DNA of 10,371 nt from Peptostreptococcaceae bacterium (GTDB lineage Bacteria; Bacillota; Clostridia; Peptostreptococcales; Peptostreptococcaceae). The notes beneath the pieces were generated by a model. The model ran no database searches. It was not told the origin of the DNA and saw nothing but the letters and a program-made list of their open reading frames with translations. The DNA is taken from NCBI GenBank assembly GCA_017425305.1, contig JAFOOW010000004.1, forward strand, positions 1-10,371, given 5' to 3'. Each line of letters starts with the position of its first letter. Within the stretch, counting starts at the first letter, position 1. The position numbers were made by a program, and so were the translations under genes. Below, one piece after another: positions 1-6,966 of this stretch.

Positions 1-1781
1 TATTCTTCATCTAGTTTATCAACTAACTCTGCAAATATTTTTAATGCATCTTCTACAGCTTCTTTCTTTTCCATATCAACTCCAGCAGCTCTTAGTTGCT
101 CTAGTGGATATTCAGAACCTCCACTCTTTAAGAAGTTAATATATTTATCAACTGCACTTTTACCATCTTCTAATATACCTTGACTTAATGCACTAGCTGC
201 ACAGAATCCTGTTGAGTATTTATATACATAGAAATTAGAGTAGAAATGAGGTATTCTAGCCCATTCTAATTCTATTTGCTTATCTACTATACATGACTTA
301 CCATAGTATTTTTTATTTAAGTCATAATAAATTTTATTAAATTCATCAGCTGTTAGTGGTTCCCCACTTTCAACTGTTTCATGAGTTATTTTTTCAAACT
401 CAGCAAACATAGTTTGTCTATATACTGTAGTTCTAAATTGTTCTAAGTAATAATTTAATAGGTAAATTCTTTCTTCTTTTGAATTAGAATTTTCTAATAA
501 ATAATTAACTAGTAATAATTCATTTAATGTAGATGCAACTTCTGCAACAAATATTTTATATGAAGAATATAAATATTCTTGATTATTTCTTGAGTAATAA
601 CTATGCATAGAATGACCTAATTCATGTATTAATGTAAATAAAGAATTTAAATCATCTTTGTAGCTCATTAATATATATGGAGCTGAGTCATAACTTCCCC
701 ATGAGTAAGCTCCACCTTGTTTACCTTCATTTTCATAAACATCTATCCATCTCTCATCAAATGCTTTCTGAACTATAGATAAATATTCTTCTCCTAATGG
801 TTTTAATGCTTTTAATATTATTTCTTTAGCTTCTTCATAAGTAATTTTCATATCAAAATTAGATGTTATAGGAACATATAAATCATACATATGCATTTCA
901 TCTATATTTAAATATTTTTTTCTTATGTCTACATACTTATTTAGTGTATCTAGATTTTCATCTACAGCTGCTATAAGATTATTATAAACATCAACACTTA
1001 TATCATCTTGGAATAATGAACCTTCAAGTGCTGATTTATAATTTCTCATTTTAGCATAGAATATCTCACTTTTTATTCCACCATATAAAGTTGATGCAAA
1101 AGTATTCTTATATTCTTCATATGTAGAATATAATGCTTCAAAAGCATCTTTTCTTACTCTCTCATTTTTACTCTTTAGTAAAGTTGAATAATTTCCATGA
1201 GTTATTCGTATAAGTTCTCCATCTTCACCTTTTATTTCTGGGAATTTTAAATCTGCAAATGAGAATATTTCATATACATTTTCAGGTACTCCACTTAATT
1301 CAGAAGCAGCTGCTAATATTTCTTCTTCTTTTTCACTTAAAGTATGTGGTTTCACTCTTAAAATATCATCTATGTGCTTTTTATAGAATTTTAAGTTTTC
1401 ATCTTTTAAAAACTCTTGTAATTTATTATCATCCATAGCTATTATTTCTGGAACCATGTATGATGTAGCCATTGATAAATCAGTTGCTAACATATCTATC
1501 TTAGTAGCTTTCCCTTGATTTTCATTTATTCTAGTATCTTCATGTTTTTTCATATTAGTATATACATATAAGTTTTGAAGTTTTCTAGATGCTTCTTCTG
1601 ATTTTTTAAGAACATTATATAAACTTTCTTTACTTTCACCTAATTTACCTTTATATGATTTCAGTTCTTCTATCAGATTTTTTACACTTTTTATATCTGC
1701 TTCCATATCTTGAGATGATTGATACATTTCATCTATATTCCACTTATACTTTTCTTCAATAGATTTTCTATCTATTCCCAT
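1..1781 (-). CDS. pepF: Oligoendopeptidase F, M3 family metallopeptidase (3' end cut off by window edge)
   Basis: Zinc metallopeptidase that hydrolyses short and medium oligopeptides in the cytoplasm. The minus-strand frame is open from an ATG at 1781 to the window edge, giving 593 codons, so almost the whole protein is visible (family members are about 600 residues). It begins MGIDRKSIEEKYKWNIDEMY, a typical PepF start. The M3 zinc motif HELGH lies at residues 386-390 (bases 612-626). The third ligand Glu414 sits in FVAEVAST, the usual PepF spacing. An AAGGAG SD site precedes the ATG. The final base pair in view (TA.) could be Tyr or the stop codon, so the exact end is unknown. It follows degV by 27 bases with no terminator and is probably co-transcribed with it. 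The family call is firm; the true substrate is unknown. Confidence 0.95.
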   Translation of the reverse strand, partial: MGIDRKSIEEKYKWNIDEMYQSSQDMEADIKSVKNLIEELKSYKGKLGESKESLYNVLKKSEEASRKLQNLYVYTNMKKHEDTRINENQGKATKIDMLATDLSMATSYMVPEIIAMDDNKLQEFLKDENLKFYKKHIDDILRVKPHTLSEKEEEILAAASELSGVPENVYEIFSFADLKFPEIKGEDGELIRITHGNYSTLLKSKNERVRKDAFEALYSTYEEYKNTFASTLYGGIKSEIFYAKMRNYKSALEGSLFQDDISVDVYNNLIAAVDENLDTLNKYVDIRKKYLNIDEMHMYDLYVPITSNFDMKITYEEAKEIILKALKPLGEEYLSIVQKAFDERWIDVYENEGKQGGAYSWGSYDSAPYILMSYKDDLNSLFTLIHELGHSMHSYYSRNNQEYLYSSYKIFVAEVASTLNELLLVNYLLENSNSKEERIYLLNYYLEQFRTTVYRQTMFAEFEKITHETVESGEPLTADEFNKIYYDLNKKYYGKSCIVDKQIELEWARIPHFYSNFYVYKYSTGFCAASALSQGILEDGKSAVDKYINFLKSGGSEYPLEQLRAAGVDMEKKEAVEDALKIFAELVDKLDEE

Positions 1782-1808
1782 AATTTCACTCCTTAATAAA
1801 AAGTTATA

Positions 1809-2660
1809 CTATAAAGTAGCTATTAATATAGCTCCTTCTGATGTATAAGTTCCCATAACAGGTCCTATACTAGATATTATTACCTTTTTAAATGAATAAT
1901 TTTCTTCTATATTTTTAGCTATTTTCATAGCTTTATCTTCACAATTAGAATGTCCTATAACTATTATTTTATTTTCTACATCACTTATATTTTCTTTAAA
2001 ACGTTCAAATAACTTTTTCATGCTATTACTTTCACCTCTAGCCTTATCTATAGGCTTAACTATACCTTCTGAGATTTCTATAATAACTTTAAAATTAAGT
2101 GCATTGATTAATTTTCCTGCTATAGGATTTACTCTTCCACCTTTTATTGCATTTTCTAATGTATCTAAAGTTCCATAGAACACTATATCTTTTTTAATGC
2201 TTTCTATATATTCTACAACTTCATCTAATTTCTTACCTTGTTGTGCTAGCTCATATGCCTTATGTACCATTAACCCAACACCTATAGAACCACTTAATGA
2301 GTCTATTACTTCTATTTTTTTATTAGATTCAGGATTATTTTCTAAGTATATACTCTTAGCTAATACTGCACTACTATAAGTGCTTGATAGTTTAGATGTT
2401 AATGTCACTATAAGTATTTCTTCTTCTTTACAATCAAATAGTTCTATAAATCTATCAGGAGATGGACTAGATGTTTTAGGTAGATTCTTTTCTTCCTTCA
2501 TCCTTTTATAAAATGCTTTTTCATCTATATCAACCCCACCGATATAGCTTTCTTCTCCAAATGCCACATTAATTCCTACAACTTTTATTCCCATTTCTTC
2601 TAATAAATCTTTTGGGAAGTCTGTAGATCCTTCTATTATTATCCTTATGTCTGTCTTCAC
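1809..2660 (-). CDS. DegV family protein (fatty-acid-binding, FakB-like)
   Basis: DegV/FakB proteins bind one fatty acid and, where FakA is present, present it for phosphorylation before phospholipid synthesis. I infer only the binding role, since no fakA is in the window. The 283-residue length is normal for the family. Visible motifs are GSTDFP near the N-terminus, PKTSSPSP at about 61-68 (the family's TSQPS loop), VIDSLSGSIGVG at about 118-129, KGGRVNP at about 173-179, and a C-terminal GPVMGTYTSEGA. A GTG at 2669 would give three more residues. I choose the GTG at 2660 because GAGGTG (2667-2672) lies six bases before it, while the upstream GTG is itself inside that SD site. Odd points: the usual TDSS near the start is IEGS, and the usual His of GxHTGPGA is Tyr. 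It sits between mgtC and pepF, probably in one operon. Confidence 0.9.
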   Translation of the reverse strand: MKTDIRIIIEGSTDFPKDLLEEMGIKVVGINVAFGEESYIGGVDIDEKAFYKRMKEEKNLPKTSSPSPDRFIELFDCKEEEILIVTLTSKLSSTYSSAVLAKSIYLENNPESNKKIEVIDSLSGSIGVGLMVHKAYELAQQGKKLDEVVEYIESIKKDIVFYGTLDTLENAIKGGRVNPIAGKLINALNFKVIIEISEGIVKPIDKARGESNSMKKLFERFKENISDVENKIIVIGHSNCEDKAMKIAKNIEENYSFKKVIISSIGPVMGTYTSEGAILIATL

Positions 2661-2666
2661 TTTGTA

Positions 2667-2672
2667 CACCTC
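2667..2672 (-). promoter_or_regulatory. Ribosome binding site deciding the degV start
   Basis: GAGGTG on the minus strand lies six bases upstream of the GTG at 2660. Because it contains the alternative GTG at 2669, it favours the downstream start. Confidence 0.6.
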
Positions 2673-2706
2673 AACTTTTTTATAGCTATATCTTATTTTA
2701 TATATT

Positions 2707-3363
2707 TTAGTGTAAATAATCTATACTTATTATATTTTTTAATTCATTTAATTCTAAGATTACCTTTTCTAACATAATTCTTCTGTCATAAACTATAAAA
2801 AAGTTAATTGTATATTCCTCACTAATATCATTTACTACATCTATATTCTTAATTTTAATTTGTGATTTTTCTAGCTTATTATATAGTTTAGATATACTAT
2901 TTATATCATCTACTTTAATAGTAATTATATTTTGTTTTTTCCTAAATAAGAAAATATCTATATACCTCAATATATATAAAGTTGTCATTACAAGTAGCCA
3001 TGCAAATATACCTAAAACATATTGACCGTATCCTATTGTAATTCCTATACATGCAGTAGCCCATATCCCTGCTGCTGTAGTTAACCCAGTTATACCACTA
3101 GATGTTTTTAATATTGCTCCTGCACCTAAAAAACCTATACCTGATAGTACCTGAGCTGATAGTCTTGCTGGGTCTAAGTTAGATTGGCCACTATATTCTA
3201 AAAATAACATTAGCGATGTTATAGAAGTTATACATGATCCTACTGAAACTAATATGTGTGTTCTAAATCCTGCAAATTGATAAGACCTCTCTCTCTCTAA
3301 TCCTGTTAATCCACCTATTATAAGTGCTACTAATAATCTTGTTATTATATCCTTTGATGTTAT
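2707..3363 (-). CDS. MgtC/SapB family membrane protein with apparent ATA start codon
   Basis: The frame encodes a full-length (218-residue) MgtC/SapB inner-membrane protein; in other bacteria the family is tied to Mg2+ limitation and control of membrane ATPase or phosphate uptake. The first ATG in frame is at 3210 (residue 52). Starting there would delete the first membrane segments and the hallmark motifs GLERERS and GFRTHILVSVGS. Those motifs are encoded in frame upstream, back to a TAA stop at 3367-3369. In that extension the only codon placed to initiate is ATA at 3361-3363, seven bases after a strong AGGAGGG. No ATG, GTG or TTG occurs in frame between 3363 and 3210. Further family motifs are LSAQVLSGIGFLGAGAI and GLTTAAGIWA, then a C-terminal ACT-like cytosolic domain (roughly 140-218). 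It is either a rare AUA-initiated gene or one that lost its start through mutation or sequencing error. Confidence 0.85.
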   Translation of the reverse strand: MTSKDIITRLLVALIIGGLTGLERERSYQFAGFRTHILVSVGSCITSITSLMLFLEYSGQSNLDPARLSAQVLSGIGFLGAGAILKTSSGITGLTTAAGIWATACIGITIGYGQYVLGIFAWLLVMTTLYILRYIDIFLFRKKQNIITIKVDDINSISKLYNKLEKSQIKIKNIDVVNDISEEYTINFFIVYDRRIMLEKVILELNELKNIISIDYLH

Positions 3364-3370
3364 AAATTAT

Positions 3371-3377
3371 CCCTCCT
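3371..3377 (-). promoter_or_regulatory. Strong Shine-Dalgarno site in front of the ATA start of the MgtC-family gene
   Basis: AGGAGGG on the minus strand, seven bases before ATA at 3363. Its strength and spacing are what support initiation here rather than at the ATG at 3210, which lies inside the conserved domain. Confidence 0.75.
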
Positions 3378-3404
3378 TTTAATTATTTACTTATTTATAT
3401 GCAT

Positions 3405-3431
3405 AAAAAAAGAGCTATATTTCTATAGCTC
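3405..3431 (-). terminator. Rho-independent terminator of the mscS-type gene
   Basis: On the minus strand GAGCTATA pairs with TATAGCTC (8 bp, 4-base loop) and is followed by seven T. The 5' arm is made from the last coding codons and the stop (GAG CTA TAG) of the channel gene, so the hairpin begins before the stop codon. It separates this gene from the MgtC-family gene about 40 bases further on. Confidence 0.85.
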
Positions 3432-4262
3432 ACTTATATTATCATTCTCATTATTTTGTATTATATTTATATGTGTTGGGTATGCTATTTTTAATCCTTT
3501 ATCTCTAAATACAATCAATACTTGTAATTTTGCATATTTTAAAGCTGAAAAGTACTTATGTGCTTGTACTACACCAGTTATAGTATACTTCGCACCTATA
3601 GAACTTTCCTCTATATCTGTAACCCCATATACGCTAAAAGAGTTTTTGCCTTTATTATATATAAATTCTTCATATTTCTCATTAATTATATTACAAACTT
3701 CTTCTAATGCCTCAATAACTTGCATAGGATTTTCATTATAGGATACTCTAACATGAACAACAACTCTCATTTTATTTCTACTATAGTTTTTTATGCTATT
3801 TATATTTCCATTAGGTATGGTTATTCTTCTTAATTCCCAATCTCTTAAACTAGTACTTCTAAGGCCTATCTCTTCTATCGTTCCTCTGAATTCCTCATTT
3901 ATTATAACAAAGTCTCCAACTTGTATTTGTTTTTCAAATAATATAAAAAATCCATTGAATACATCTTTAATTATACTTTGAGATGCAACACCTGCTATTA
4001 AACCAATTATACTAGCTCCTGTTACTAAGGTTCCAAATTTAGTTACGTCTACTATTTTAAGCTCTCTAAGAACTAATATTGTCCCTGTTATAAATATTAT
4101 GTAATAAGACATAGATGAAAGTACGCTATACAATGTATTTTCATATCTGACATCAAATCCAGTAAATTCAAATAGTTTCTTTAAAAGATATTGAATTAAC
4201 TTTAATAATATATATGAAAAAACTATAATTATAATTGAGTTTAGTAATTTTATTAAAATCAT
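3423..4262 (-). CDS. MscS-type small-conductance mechanosensitive ion channel
   Basis: A membrane channel that opens under tension to release solutes after hypo-osmotic shock. The 279-residue length and layout match the small MscS class. There are three membrane segments (about 3-27, 46-66 and 72-108). The third is the pore helix, rich in Gly and Ala (GTLVTGASIIGLIAGVASQS) and followed by VFNGFFILFEKQIQVGDFV. The soluble beta domain follows with GTIEEIGLRSTSLRD and RRITIPNGNI (about 127-154), then an alpha/beta C-terminal domain. The ATG at 4262 is preceded by GGAAGG at good spacing. Downstream is a terminator that overlaps the stop codon; upstream is the terminator of the Spo0E-like gene. 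It therefore looks like a single-gene unit, although I could not pick out its promoter with confidence. A MscS versus YkuT-like subtype cannot be decided by eye. Confidence 0.93.
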   Translation of the reverse strand: MILIKLLNSIIIIVFSYILLKLIQYLLKKLFEFTGFDVRYENTLYSVLSSMSYYIIFITGTILVLRELKIVDVTKFGTLVTGASIIGLIAGVASQSIIKDVFNGFFILFEKQIQVGDFVIINEEFRGTIEEIGLRSTSLRDWELRRITIPNGNINSIKNYSRNKMRVVVHVRVSYNENPMQVIEALEEVCNIINEKYEEFIYNKGKNSFSVYGVTDIEESSIGAKYTITGVVQAHKYFSALKYAKLQVLIVFRDKGLKIAYPTHINIIQNNENDNISEL

Positions 4263-4344
4263 AAGAACTACCTTCCTAAAATTTACTTTATTAGTTCCTC
4301 AATTATTCATTATTAACCTTTTGACGTATACTATACTATAAATT

Positions 4345-4370
4345 AAAAAAAGCCTTCTTATTCAGAAGAC
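4345..4370 (-). terminator. Rho-independent terminator of the Spo0E-like gene
   Basis: On the minus strand GTCTTCT pairs with AGAAGGC (7 bp including one T-G pair, 5-base loop) and is followed by seven T. The stop codon TAA of the small gene lies across the loop and 3' arm, and the 5' arm is coding sequence. Confidence 0.8.
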
Positions 4371-4531
4371 CCCTTAGTTAATGTTATATATTTATTTATT
4401 GCTTCATCAATTTTATGACTTGTACTAACTAATTCCTCTTTGAATATATCTGGATATTCTATATATGTATTTATTTCTTCTCTTAATGATTCTATTTCCT
4501 TTTTTAATAAATATAGATCGTTATTAGTCAT
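4358..4531 (-). CDS. Spo0E-like aspartyl-phosphate phosphatase (sporulation regulator)
   Basis: A 57-residue protein starting MTNNDLYLLKKEIESLREEI and ending LTKGSSE. The family is a small two-helix hairpin that removes phosphate from Spo0A-P and so restrains entry into sporulation. The first helix (about 6-22) carries heptad-like Leu, Ile and Glu. A short turn with a proline follows, then a second helix with the family's SxxxD signature as Ser38-HKI-Asp42 (SQELD in many relatives) and the trailing IxxY at INKY. GGAG lies seven bases before the ATG. The gene has its own sigma-A-like promoter and terminator, so it is a free-standing unit between mscS and the divergent feo genes. The family call rests on motif and size. 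The phosphatase target is inferred, since some small members act on other response regulators. Confidence 0.8.
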   Translation of the reverse strand: MTNNDLYLLKKEIESLREEINTYIEYPDIFKEELVSTSHKIDEAINKYITLTKGSSE

Positions 4532-4572
4532 CTCTTATCTCCACAATTACAAATTTCTCTACCTTTAGCTAT

Positions 4573-4602
4573 ATTTTAACAATATTTGTAGGTTTGTGTC
4601 AA
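4573..4602 (-). promoter_or_regulatory. Sigma-A-type promoter of the Spo0E-like gene
   Basis: On the minus strand a perfect -35 TTGACA (4597-4602) and a -10 TAAAAT (4573-4578) are 18 bases apart. The start of transcription would fall near 4566, about 35 bases before the ATG at 4531. Confidence 0.65.
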
Positions 4603-4726
4603 TAAACGTTTTTCTTAATATATGGAAACTTTTTCATTTGCTAATTCATATTAAATAATATAATATTAGATATTAGAATTTCTATTATTAATTTAATGTA
4701 TTTATAAAAAATAATACACTTTTAAT

Positions 4727-4745
4727 GATAATGAAATTCATTAGG
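4727..4745 (+). promoter_or_regulatory. Fur box (iron-responsive operator) of feoAB
   Basis: The 19 bases from GATAATGAAATTCATTA onward agree with the classical Fur consensus GATAATGATAATCATTATC at 15 of 19 positions. The core AATGAA-A-TTCATT is a perfect inverted repeat. The site directly abuts and overlaps the feoA SD site (AGGAGGTG, 4743-4750). This suits repression of a ferrous iron transporter by iron-loaded Fur. The exact promoter it acts on is unclear. Confidence 0.7.
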
Positions 4746-4756
4746 AGGTGTTAATA

Positions 4757-4975
4757 ATGACTGTTTATGATTTAGAGGTAGGTCAAAAAGGAATTATCAA
4801 AAATATATTTGGAAACGAAAAATTAACTAAGAGATTATTAGCTCTTGGATGTATAGATAATACTGAAATTGAAGTAAGGAAAATAGCTCCATTAGGAGAC
4901 CCTATAGTAATACGTTTTAGAGGATTTGACCTTGCAATTAGAAAAAAAGATGCTAAAAATATAAAATTAAAATAA
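4757..4975 (+). CDS. feoA: FeoA, SH3-like accessory protein of ferrous iron transport
   Basis: A small cytoplasmic protein that assists the FeoB iron permease. The 72-residue length and sequence fit: MTVYDLEVGQKGIIKNI at the start, KRLLALGCIDNTEIEV in the middle, then APLGDPIVIRFRGFDLAIRKKDA, the usual FeoA ending. A GTG at 4748 would add three residues but lies inside the SD site AGGAGGTG (4743-4750). The ATG at 4757 sits six bases after that site and is the better start. feoB begins 14 bases after its stop, so the two form an operon, preceded by a Fur-box-like sequence. Confidence 0.93.
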   Translation: MTVYDLEVGQKGIIKNIFGNEKLTKRLLALGCIDNTEIEVRKIAPLGDPIVIRFRGFDLAIRKKDAKNIKLK

Positions 4976-4989
4976 CTGGAGGTTTTGTT

Positions 4990-6927
4990 ATGATTAATGT
5001 TGCATTATTAGGTAACCCTAATGTCGGCAAAACAACAGTTTTCAACTTACTTACTGGTTCAAAACAATATGTAGGTAACTGGCCTGGGGTTACTATAGAA
5101 AGAAAAGAAGGCTTTTTAAGTAATGATATAAAAGTTATAGATTTACCTGGTATATATGCTATGGATACTTTCTCAAATGAGGAAAAAGTATCTAAGGATT
5201 TCTTAGAAAATGGAAATGTTGATATTATATTAAATGTAGTTGATGCATCTAATTTATCAAGAAATCTTTATTTAACAACTCAATTAATGAAATTTAATAA
5301 ACCTATAATAATACTTCTTAATATGCTAGATGTAGCTGAATCAAAAGGTATTAATATAGATATTCCTTCTCTTGAAAAGGAATTAGGTATTAGTATAGTT
5401 CCTATAGTTGCTAAAAAGAAAGAAGGTCTAGAAAATATATCTAGAGATATAAATCTAGAGTTAAAAAAATCTATTAATTATAAGAAAGATTTTGGGGATG
5501 AAACTCAAACTTATCAAGAAATAGAAAAAATACTTAGTAAGTCTATAAATATAGATGTAAAAGCTAAAGAAACATTAAGCGATAAAATTGATAATATAGT
5601 CCTTAATCCTATACTAGCTTATCCTATATTTATAGGTGCTTTATTCTTATTATTTAAATTTACATTTGACTGGGTTGGTGGACCTCTTCAAGGTCTTACT
5701 GAAACTTTAATAAATAATTATATTGCAACACCTGTAGATGCTTTATTAACTAATTCAAGCCCTTGGTTCCATTCTCTTATAGTAGATGGTATCATAGGTG
5801 GTTTAGGTGGAGCATTGCCATTCTTCCCATTAATATGTGTACTATTTTTAGGTATGTCTTTCTTTGAAGATAGTGGTTATATGTCTAGAACAGCATTTTT
5901 AATGGACACTATTATGAGAAAAGTTGGTTTATCTGGTAAGGCATTTATACCTATGATAATGGGTCTAGGGTGTTCATCTCCAGCTATAATGGCTACTAGA
6001 ACTTTAGAAAGTGAAAAAGATAGAAAAATAACTGCATTAATTGCACCTCTTATGACTTGTGGTGCTAAGTTACCTATATATGCATTATTTGTTTCTATAT
6101 TTTTCCCAAATAATGCAGCTATAGTAACAGTATCTTTATACTTATTAGGTATTGTAGTTGCAATAATAATTGCTTTAGTTCTAAATAAAACTGCTTATAA
6201 GTCTGATGTAGAACCTTTTGTATTAGAGTTACCTGAATATAAAATGCCTACACTAAGTGCATTATTAAAAAATACTTGGAATAAATCTAAAGGTTTCTTA
6301 GTAAGAGTATGTACTTTAATGTTTGCTATGTCAGTAGTTATATGGTTATTATCATCATTTAACTTTTCAGGATTCACTACTAATATAGATAATAGTTTCT
6401 TAGCATACTTAGGGAGAATAATATCACCTATATTTGCACCACTAGGATTTGGAGATTGGAGAGCTGGAGTTTCTATATTAACTGGTATAAGTGCTAAAGA
6501 AGTTGTTATAAGTACTATGCAAGTAGTTTATGGAAATTTAAACACAGTACTTCCTACAGTATTTACTGCTGTAACAGCTTATGGATTTTTAGTATTTTCT
6601 GCTTTATATACACCTTGTATAGCAGCTCTTTCTACTATGAGAAAAGAGTACGGAAATAAAATGATGATTATATCTGCTAGCTATCAATTTGCTGTAGCTT
6701 GGATTGCTGCATTTATCGTTAAAACTATAGGTTCTATAATATTTAATGGAACATCTGGTTCATCAATATTAGAATTATTAGTTGGTGGTGTTATAATATT
6801 AGTGTCAATTTTTATAGTTTATAAAAACATAAAATCTAAACAATCAGGATGTTCTTCTTGTTCTGGATGCTCTGGTTGTTCACAAACAATTAATTGTTGT
6901 GATATAAAAAAAGAATTATCTAAATAA
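4990..6927 (+). CDS. feoB: FeoB ferrous iron transport GTPase/permease with Cys-rich C-terminal tail
   Basis: The membrane protein for Fe2+ import. The N-terminal G domain shows G1 GNPNVGKTT (8-16), the switch region GNWPGVTIE (29-37) with Thr35, G3 DLPG (51-54), G4 NMLD (111-114) and a G5-like VAKKKEG. A GDI-like helical linker follows (about 165-205). The membrane part carries the two family gate motifs GLGCSSPAIMATRT (Cys328) and APLMTCGAKLPIYA (Cys357), plus TPCIAAL (Cys543). The last 25 residues form a tail with Cys at 621, 624, 627, 630, 636 and 637, a CxxC ladder resembling the small FeoB-associated Cys-rich proteins. That suggests fusion of the accessory function. The ATG at 4990 has GGAGG seven bases upstream. 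It is co-transcribed with feoA and ends at a bidirectional hairpin. At 645 residues it is slightly shorter than enterobacterial FeoB, as usual in clostridia. Confidence 0.97.
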   Translation: MINVALLGNPNVGKTTVFNLLTGSKQYVGNWPGVTIERKEGFLSNDIKVIDLPGIYAMDTFSNEEKVSKDFLENGNVDIILNVVDASNLSRNLYLTTQLMKFNKPIIILLNMLDVAESKGINIDIPSLEKELGISIVPIVAKKKEGLENISRDINLELKKSINYKKDFGDETQTYQEIEKILSKSINIDVKAKETLSDKIDNIVLNPILAYPIFIGALFLLFKFTFDWVGGPLQGLTETLINNYIATPVDALLTNSSPWFHSLIVDGIIGGLGGALPFFPLICVLFLGMSFFEDSGYMSRTAFLMDTIMRKVGLSGKAFIPMIMGLGCSSPAIMATRTLESEKDRKITALIAPLMTCGAKLPIYALFVSIFFPNNAAIVTVSLYLLGIVVAIIIALVLNKTAYKSDVEPFVLELPEYKMPTLSALLKNTWNKSKGFLVRVCTLMFAMSVVIWLLSSFNFSGFTTNIDNSFLAYLGRIISPIFAPLGFGDWRAGVSILTGISAKEVVISTMQVVYGNLNTVLPTVFTAVTAYGFLVFSALYTPCIAALSTMRKEYGNKMMIISASYQFAVAWIAAFIVKTIGSIIFNGTSGSSILELLVGGVIILVSIFIVYKNIKSKQSGCSSCSGCSGCSQTINCCDIKKELSK

Positions 6928-6957
6928 AAAAAGAGTTACTTGAGTAACTCTTTTTTT
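6926..6957. terminator. Bidirectional terminator shared by feoB and htrA-type gene
   Basis: GAGTTAC (6933-6939) pairs with GTAACTC (6944-6950) around a four-base loop. It is flanked by seven A on the left and seven T on the right, so it can end transcripts from both convergent genes. It begins at the feoB stop codon. Confidence 0.88.
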
Positions 6958-6966
6958 ATTTAAACT

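Noticed and set aside
2197..2379. Plus-strand open frame of 60 codons inside degV
   Set aside because: Antisense shadow of a well-supported gene; no SD site and no family resemblance.
3378..3404. Promoter for the MgtC-family gene between the mscS terminator and its SD site
   Set aside because: Only AT-rich hexamers without a recognisable -35; read-through or a hidden promoter cannot be told apart.
3793..3981. Plus-strand open frame of 62 codons inside the MscS-type gene
   Set aside because: Antisense shadow covering the conserved beta domain; no SD site.
4321..4344. TTGACG followed by repeated TATACTATACTATA as a plus-strand promoter or operator
   Set aside because: The -35 to -10 spacing is far too short and no gene follows on that strand; the ATACT repeat is short and probably low-complexity.
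4659..4664. TATAAT as a feoA promoter -10
   Set aside because: No acceptable -35 at 16-18 bases and about 60 bases upstream of the Fur box; AT-rich DNA produces such hexamers by chance. Other weak -10 candidates exist at 4703-4708 and 4712-4717.
6195..6377. Minus-strand open frame of 60 codons inside feoB
   Set aside because: Antisense shadow of a membrane region of FeoB; no independent support.
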